64,000 nt of DNA, taken from the NCBI RefSeq assembly GCF_001905795.1, contig NZ_LIXJ01000005.1:124001-188000 (forward strand), given 5' to 3'. The notes under the pieces were generated by a model. It searched no databases. It was not told the origin of the DNA and saw only the letters and a list, made by a program, of their open reading frames with translations. Origin of the DNA: Streptomyces sp. CB01580. Its GTDB lineage: Bacteria; Actinomycetota; Actinomycetes; Streptomycetales; Streptomycetaceae. Of the stretch, positions 59,716 to 64,000 are shown in pieces. The translations under genes and the position numbers were made by a program. Position 1 is the stretch's first letter, and every line of letters starts with the position of its first letter.

Positions 59716-60576
59716 ATGACCGACGTCACGCGTGCGATCGCGGCTGCGACTTCGGTCGCCGCATCGCTCGACCTGCCAGCCAACGATGCAATCGTTCTCC
59801 ACAACTCGAACAAGCTGGCACTGCGGCTGACGCCATGCGACGCCTTTGCCCGGGTCGCCCCTGTGGGACAAGAGGTTGCACAGTTCGAAGTCGATCTCGC
59901 TCAGCGGCTCACCGAGGCCGGATGCCCGGTGTGTCCCTTGGAGCCTCGGACGGACCCGCGTGTGTACACGCGCGATGGCTTCGCAGTGACGCTGTGGACC
60001 TACTGCGAGCCCGTGACACCTCACACCTCACCAGTCGACTACGCCAAGGCGCTGGAGCAGCTGCACGCCGGCATGCGCAAGGTCGATGTGCCGAGCCCGA
60101 GGTTCACGGACCGGATCACGGAGGCGGAAGAAGTTGTCGCCGACCCGGATCGCTCGCCGGAACTCACCGACGCGGACCGCGTGTTCCTCGGCGGCAGGCT
60201 GGCAAGCCTGCGACGAGCGATCGACGACCGCGGCGCCGTGGAGCAGCTGCTCCACGGCGAACCGCATCCAGGCAATGTGCTCAGCACGAAGAACGGCCCG
60301 TTGTTCATCGACCTCGAGACGTGCTGCCGTGGACCCGTCGAGTTCGATCTCGCCCATGTTCCCGAGGCGGTCTGTGCGCACTACCCAAGCGTTGACCAAG
60401 GGCTGCTGGACGAGTGTCGGCAGCTCGTCATCGCGATGGTCGCCGCGTGGCGTTGGGAGCTTGGCGACCAGTTTCCGAATGGGAGGCGATTCGGAGAGGA
60501 ATTCCTGCGCTTGCTGCGCGAGGGTCCTCCTTGGCCGACACTCGACACAGTGACCAGGCGACTGGATGATCTGTAG
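59716..60576 (+). CDS. Aminoglycoside phosphotransferase-like (APH/choline kinase fold) protein
   Basis: The 286-residue protein has the APH kinase core: catalytic-loop motif EQLLHGEPHPGNVLS (usual H-G-D-x-x-x-x-N, with Asp changed to Glu as in some actinobacterial relatives) and the metal-binding FIDLETCCRGPVEFDLAHV. The N-lobe nucleotide loop is weak (ALRLTPCDAFARVAPVGQEV). It may phosphorylate an aminoglycoside or another small molecule. ATG 59716 has GAGGG five bases upstream; GTG 59710 is an alternative. Codon bias is less GC-extreme than neighbours, suggesting transfer. Confidence 0.8.
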   Translation: MTDVTRAIAAATSVAASLDLPANDAIVLHNSNKLALRLTPCDAFARVAPVGQEVAQFEVDLAQRLTEAGCPVCPLEPRTDPRVYTRDGFAVTLWTYCEPVTPHTSPVDYAKALEQLHAGMRKVDVPSPRFTDRITEAEEVVADPDRSPELTDADRVFLGGRLASLRRAIDDRGAVEQLLHGEPHPGNVLSTKNGPLFIDLETCCRGPVEFDLAHVPEAVCAHYPSVDQGLLDECRQLVIAMVAAWRWELGDQFPNGRRFGEEFLRLLREGPPWPTLDTVTRRLDDL

Positions 60577-60925
60577 AAATCGCCGAAGGTCACGTGAAAG
60601 CGGCAAGGAACCAAGCGACGAGACTGTCGCCGTTGCAACCCCATGCGCGCCGGCCTCGCTGCCGCGCCGGACCATGGCGCCGGCGCCAACAAACGTGGCA
60701 ATTCATCACAGATGTCAAGAATCTTGGCCAGGTGGTGCCACGGGGGTGGAGTTCTCGCCGTTCCTGCTCCTGCGCAGACCTGCGACGGCGGAGGCTGCTC
60801 GCCCGTTGAAGGGACGCAGGCCCGCCGGGTAATGGTCGGGGAACTGTCCGAATGCCCCCGGTCCGGGGCCCATGGGCCGCCGGACCGCGGTGTGAGTCGC
60901 CGTGCGTGGACGTGCCGGGAACCGG
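60577..60925. other. Intergenic region between convergent genes
   Basis: No gene or clear terminator seen in about 350 bp; a GC-rich imperfect repeat (CCGGTCCGGGGCCCATGGG / GCCGCCGGACCG) near 60860-60890 may act as a terminator for the SDR gene. Confidence 0.35.
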
Positions 60926-61654
60926 TCAGACCTGTTCGAAGTGGAACGCCTTGATGAAGCAGTCGCGGGGCTGGGCGACGGCGAAGAGGATGCACTCCAC
61001 GAGTGACTGCGCGGTGAGGGTGTCCTTGGCCTCGCGTGGTGTGGTCTCCCACTGCTCGGAGAGCGGGTCAGGGTTGTCGAAGTCGGGCGGGTAGAGGGAA
61101 ATCACTCGGACCCCCTGGGGCCTCAGGCGCTTGGAGAGGATCTCGGTGAACCCTGCCTGGGCGCTCTTGGCCGCGTAGAAGGCGTCGTGCGCGTCCGAGC
61201 GGTGATGACCGGCCGTTCCGCAGCCGGAGACCATGGTCACCACGTCCGGCTTGTCCGAGTTGAGCAGGAGGGGGAGGAAGTTCTTCACGGTCAGGACGGT
61301 GCCGGTGGCGCCGGATGCGATGGTGTCGACGACGTCGGCGTCGGATGCGGATTGGAGGTCTGGTCCTTCGAGGTAGCGGGAGCCGTTGTTGATCAGCACA
61401 TCGATGCGGTCGGTGTGACGGGCGACGCCGGCAGCGAAGTCGCGGATCGAGGCCGGGTCAGTCAGGTCGCAGGCGAAGGCGTGGACCCGCTGGGGCCCTC
61501 GGCCGCGAATCTCGTCGCGGACACGTTCAGCGGCGGCCAGAGTGCGCGCGGAAAGGAAGACCTCGGCGCCGAGGTCCGCGAGACGGATGGCCAAAGTGCG
61601 TCCGAAATCGCGGCCGGCGGCGGTAATGACCACACGGTGATCGTCGAATCTCAT
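60926..61654 (-). CDS. Short-chain dehydrogenase/reductase
   Basis: A 242-residue SDR: cofactor motif VVITAAGRDFGRTLAIRLAD (T-A-A-G-x-x-x-G variant), DVLINNGSRYLEGP (N-N-G instead of N-N-A-G), catalytic Ser in VTMVSGCGTAG and Y-x-x-x-K in AFYAAKSAQAGFTEIL. It is an NAD(P)-dependent oxidoreductase of unknown substrate. ATG 61654 has AGGAG eight bases upstream. Its start overlaps the stop of an integrase relic on the same strand (ATGA). Confidence 0.88.
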   Translation of the reverse strand: MRFDDHRVVITAAGRDFGRTLAIRLADLGAEVFLSARTLAAAERVRDEIRGRGPQRVHAFACDLTDPASIRDFAAGVARHTDRIDVLINNGSRYLEGPDLQSASDADVVDTIASGATGTVLTVKNFLPLLLNSDKPDVVTMVSGCGTAGHHRSDAHDAFYAAKSAQAGFTEILSKRLRPQGVRVISLYPPDFDNPDPLSEQWETTPREAKDTLTAQSLVECILFAVAQPRDCFIKAFHFEQV

Positions 61655-62115
61655 GTCGGTGCTCCTGGTGCATGGATCGGAGGTTGTGGTGGAGTGCGGC
61701 GGCTGACCTCGGCGGCGTAGGCGGCCCAGTCTCCAGCTGCGGCTCGCTGCCATGTGACGGCGACGGTGATGTCGATGCCGAGGGTACGGGCGAGGACTGC
61801 TGCGGGTAGCTCGGTGGCGAGCTGGAACAGCGCGGTCGAGCGGGCTTCCGCTAGTGCTGTGACCGGGAAGGTTCACCGGCTCGCGACGCCCGGCACGGCA
61901 CCTCGCGGTGTTGTCGCATCACCCGCGTACGTCCAGTACGCGGACGATGCTCCGCCTTGCGATGCACCGCACCGGACGCCGCGAGCCACCCGGCAAACCT
62001 TCCCGGTCACAGCACTAGCCGGATGGCGCGGTGCGGCGCCAGGTGTCCTCCCCGGTCGGCAGGCGAGGGTTGTTCTCCAGGGCCCAGACCACTCTCTGGC
62101 GATAGTGGGGACGGT
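61651..62115 (-). pseudogene. Integrase relic split by a type A MITE
   Basis: Between 61651 and 61850 the minus strand encodes EARSTALFQLATELPAAVLA, RTLGIDITVAVTWQRAAAGD and WAAYAAEVSRR, the C-terminus common to Streptomyces site-specific integrases. On the other side of the MITE (62019-62110) the frame RVVWALENNPRLPTGEDTW resembles an earlier part of the same family. The middle is missing. The relic ends in an ATGA overlap with the SDR start. Confidence 0.55.
61851..62018 (-). mobile_element. MITE, type A, intact copy 1
   Basis: 168 bp with perfect terminal repeats (CTAGTGCTGTGACCGGGAAG plus GTT at both ends). Read on the minus strand it contains the shared core and the stem CGTCCGCGTAC / GTACGCGGGTG. 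No coding capacity. It is inserted in an integrase gene. Confidence 0.85.
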
Positions 62116-62240
62116 GGGGCGCCGACCGGCGGAGGGCCTCGGGTGCTTCTTCGCGCTGCCGGTTTGCCGGCCGCGCCCTGCGAGGTGCGCGCGGCTCACG
62201 GCCCTCCCGCGCTCGCGCAGGGCTCTCCCCGCCTCGAAAA

Positions 62241-62288
62241 ATACCCCCAGGGGTATCGTGCTATCGTCTAGATATACCCCGGGGGGTA
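62241..62288 (+). promoter_or_regulatory. Promoter with two CsoR/CstR-type operators
   Basis: ATACCCC-CA-GGGGTAT (62241-62256, perfect 7-2-7) and TACCCC-GG-GGGGTA (62275-62288, perfect 6-2-6) are the G-tract palindromes bound by CsoR-family repressors; TAGATA (62269-62274) between them is a likely -10. For a persulfide dioxygenase operon the sulfur-sensing CstR branch is the best candidate. The regulator gene is not in this window. Confidence 0.75.
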
Positions 62289-62314
62289 AGTGCAATCACT
62301 GGAAGGGAGTGCCC

Positions 62315-63679
62315 ATGTTCTTCGTCGACACGATCGAGGTGGCAGGGCTCGGCAACCGCAGCTACCTGGCGGGCGGCGAGCGGACGGCCGTGGTGGTCGA
62401 CCCGCCCCGTGACATCGACCAGGTGATCGCGGCGGCAGCGCGGCGCGGGGTGCGGATATCCCACGTCGTCGAGACGCACCTCCACAACGACTACGTCACC
62501 GGCGGTCTGGAGCTGGCCCGGCTCACCGGCGCGGCCTACCTCGTCCCCGCCGCGGCCCACGTCTCCTACGACCGCGTGCCTGTGCACGACGGCGACCGCA
62601 GCGAGATCGACGCCGAGGCCGGCCTGGCGCTGCGCGCGCTGGCGACGCCCGGCCACACCCCGCACCACACCTCGTACGTGCTCGAAGAGAACGGCAAGGC
62701 CGTCATGGTGTTCACCGGCGGTTCGCTGCTGATCGGCACCGTGGGCAGGCCCGACCTGGTCGAGCCGCGACTGACGGAGCACCTCGCCCGGGCGCAGCAC
62801 GCCTCCGCGCACCGCCTGGCGGACGAGCTGCCGGACGACGCGGCGGTGCTGCCGACCCACGGCTTCGGCAGCTTCTGTTCGTCACGGCAGGCGGCGGGCG
62901 AGTCCACCACGATCGGCAAGGAGAAGGCGTCGAACGAGGCGCTCACCCGTGACGTGGAGACCTTCGTCGCCGATCTGCTGGCCGGCCTGGACGACATACC
63001 CGCGTACTACGCCCACATGGGCCCGGCCAACGCCGCGGGCCCCGCCCCGGTCGACCTGACCCCGCCCGCCCTGGCGGACGCCGACGAGATCGCCGCCCGG
63101 CTCGCCGCCGGCGAGTGGGTGGTGGACCTGCGCAACCGGGTCGCGTTCGCCGAAGGCCATGTCGCCGGTTCGTTCAACTTCGAGGCCGAGGGGCAGCTCG
63201 CCACCTACCTGGCCTGGCTGATCCCGTGGGGCAAGCCGGTGACCCTGCTCGCCGAGTCCGCGGAGCAGCTCGCCACCGCCCAGCGCGAACTGGTGCGGGT
63301 CGGCATCGACCGCCCGGCCGCCGCGGCCACCGGAGAACCGTCGCGCTGGGTGCGGCAGGGCGAGGCCCCGGCCTCCTTCCGGCGGGCCACGTTCGCCGAT
63401 CTCGCGGAGCACCCCGGGGACGGCATCGTCGTACTGGACGTCCGCCGGGAGTCCGAACGGGCGGCGGGCCATGTGGCGGGCTCGGTCCACATTCCCGTCC
63501 ACCTCCTGCACCGCCGCCTCCACGAGATCCCCGCGGGACAGGTGTGGGTCCACTGCGCCGGAGGCATGCGCGCCGCCATCGCCGCCTCCCTGCTCGACGC
63601 CGCGGGCCGGGACGTCGTCGCCGTCGACGACCCCTTCGACGCGGCCGAGCAGGCCGGGCTCACGATCCGCACGCGCTGA
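62315..63679 (+). CDS. Persulfide dioxygenase-rhodanese fusion (MBL fold)
   Basis: The 454-residue protein has an N-terminal metallo-beta-lactamase domain of the ETHE1/BLH type (SHVVETHLHNDYVTGGLELA with H-x-H-x-D, LRALATPGHTPHHTSYVLEE, VLPTHGFGSFCSS) followed by two rhodanese domains. The first (VVDLRNRVAFAEGHVAGSFN) lacks the catalytic Cys; the second (IVVLDVRRESERAAGHVAGS, VWVHCAGGMRAAIAA) retains it. It should oxidise glutathione- or mycothiol-persulfide and move sulfane sulfur, in sulfide detoxification. ATG 62315 follows GGAAGGGAG. Two CsoR/CstR-type palindromes precede it and a rhodanese gene follows. Confidence 0.92.
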   Translation: MFFVDTIEVAGLGNRSYLAGGERTAVVVDPPRDIDQVIAAAARRGVRISHVVETHLHNDYVTGGLELARLTGAAYLVPAAAHVSYDRVPVHDGDRSEIDAEAGLALRALATPGHTPHHTSYVLEENGKAVMVFTGGSLLIGTVGRPDLVEPRLTEHLARAQHASAHRLADELPDDAAVLPTHGFGSFCSSRQAAGESTTIGKEKASNEALTRDVETFVADLLAGLDDIPAYYAHMGPANAAGPAPVDLTPPALADADEIAARLAAGEWVVDLRNRVAFAEGHVAGSFNFEAEGQLATYLAWLIPWGKPVTLLAESAEQLATAQRELVRVGIDRPAAAATGEPSRWVRQGEAPASFRRATFADLAEHPGDGIVVLDVRRESERAAGHVAGSVHIPVHLLHRRLHEIPAGQVWVHCAGGMRAAIAASLLDAAGRDVVAVDDPFDAAEQAGLTIRTR

Positions 63680-63751
63680 CGACGGCCGTCGCGGATCAAC
63701 GCGCCCAGACGATCGACGCACCCCAGAGAACGAACAGGAGCGAGAACCACG

Positions 63752-64000
63752 ATGAGCCTCTTCGGACGCGACCGGAGCGGCCCGGAACGGGTGACCGTGC
63801 AGGAGGCCGCCGCACGCACCGGGCACGCGCGAGCGGCCGGAAGCACCGCGGCCTCCGCAGACGGCGGAACCTGCGTACTGCTCGACGTACGCGAACCCCA
63901 CGAGTGGCAGGCCGGCCACGCCCCCGGCGCCGTGCACCTGCCCCTCGCGATGCTGACCGCCGATGCCGAACTGCCCGCAGCGGCGCGGGCGCGACCGGTC
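63752..64000 (+). CDS. Rhodanese-domain protein, incomplete at window end
   Basis: From ATG 63752 the open frame runs off the window: MSLFGRDRSGPERVTVQEAA and then VLLDVREPHEWQAGHAPGAV with HLPLAML, the first half of a rhodanese domain. It lies 72 bp after the persulfide dioxygenase on the same strand and probably belongs to the same sulfide-induced operon. The catalytic Cys loop is outside the window. Confidence 0.85.
   Translation, partial: MSLFGRDRSGPERVTVQEAAARTGHARAAGSTAASADGGTCVLLDVREPHEWQAGHAPGAVHLPLAMLTADAELPAAARARPV

Noticed and set aside
1..64000. CRISPR arrays, tRNA, rRNA, replication origin
   Set aside because: No regularly spaced repeats, no cloverleaf or conserved rRNA blocks, and no DnaA-box cluster were noticed on reading.

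Overview
The window is high-GC actinobacterial DNA, most likely a Streptomyces chromosome or a close relative. Evidence: strong G/C third-position bias, frequent GTG starts (one TTG), a dense set of one-component regulators (DeoR, LacI, TetR, ArsR, LuxR, MerR, LysR, PucR), secreted hydrolases with Tat or Sec signals, a SigE-type ECF factor and streptothricin/aminoglycoside-type modifying enzymes. The mixture of short operons, many gene remnants, insertion sequences and small inverted-repeat elements reads as accessory or chromosome-arm DNA. No rRNA, tRNA, CRISPR array or replication origin was seen.

Layout. 1-7.6 kb: a DeoR regulator and a damaged RidA-HAD pair that share a 14-bp upstream box; a Tat-exported amidohydrolase divergent from a LacI regulator; a LysE exporter and a TetR regulator. 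8-13.5 kb: a D,D-carboxypeptidase coupled to a VanJ-like membrane phosphatase, a beheaded response regulator, a nucleotidyltransferase, and an ECF sigma/membrane protein pair divergent from a 1146-residue subtilase (13.7-17.1 kb). 17-25 kb: small secreted protein, ArsR-type regulator with its own palindrome, inverted-repeat elements, integrase and MFS remnants, a dienelactone-hydrolase fold lacking its nucleophile, a FUSC membrane protein and a hydrolase-TetR operon. 25-33.7 kb: a second YtcJ-like amidohydrolase with LuxR regulator, AraC/CocE relics, butanediol-type dehydrogenase, a SUKH-like protein and a Nudix hydrolase. 34-37.6 kb: divergent TetR/hydrolase pair around a perfect 38-bp operator and a MerR-VOC operon.

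37.5-44.2 kb is a mobile island. Two IS1380-type sequences flank a streptothricin acetyltransferase-like gene; the downstream copy is itself interrupted by an IS110 element, and a second IS1380 copy lies nearby. Two miniature elements (MITEs) sit exactly at the right ends of the IS1380 units. At least eight complete or partial MITE-like copies are scattered through the window. They fall into two terminal-repeat types yet share one central hairpin whose arms show compensatory changes; this is the most unusual signal here.

44-64 kb: GNAT, a dead DoxX relic, a cupin divergent from a LysR regulator, PucR with two esterases, an M23/PGB cell-wall peptidase ended by a perfect 40-bp palindrome, and a nine-kilobase envelope module (lipoprotein, PG-binding adaptor, ABC ATPase, ABC permease; divergent response regulator, histidine kinase, lipoprotein). 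The window closes with an aminoglycoside phosphotransferase-like gene, an SDR enzyme, an integrase relic split by a MITE, and a persulfide dioxygenase-rhodanese operon preceded by two CsoR/CstR-type operators.
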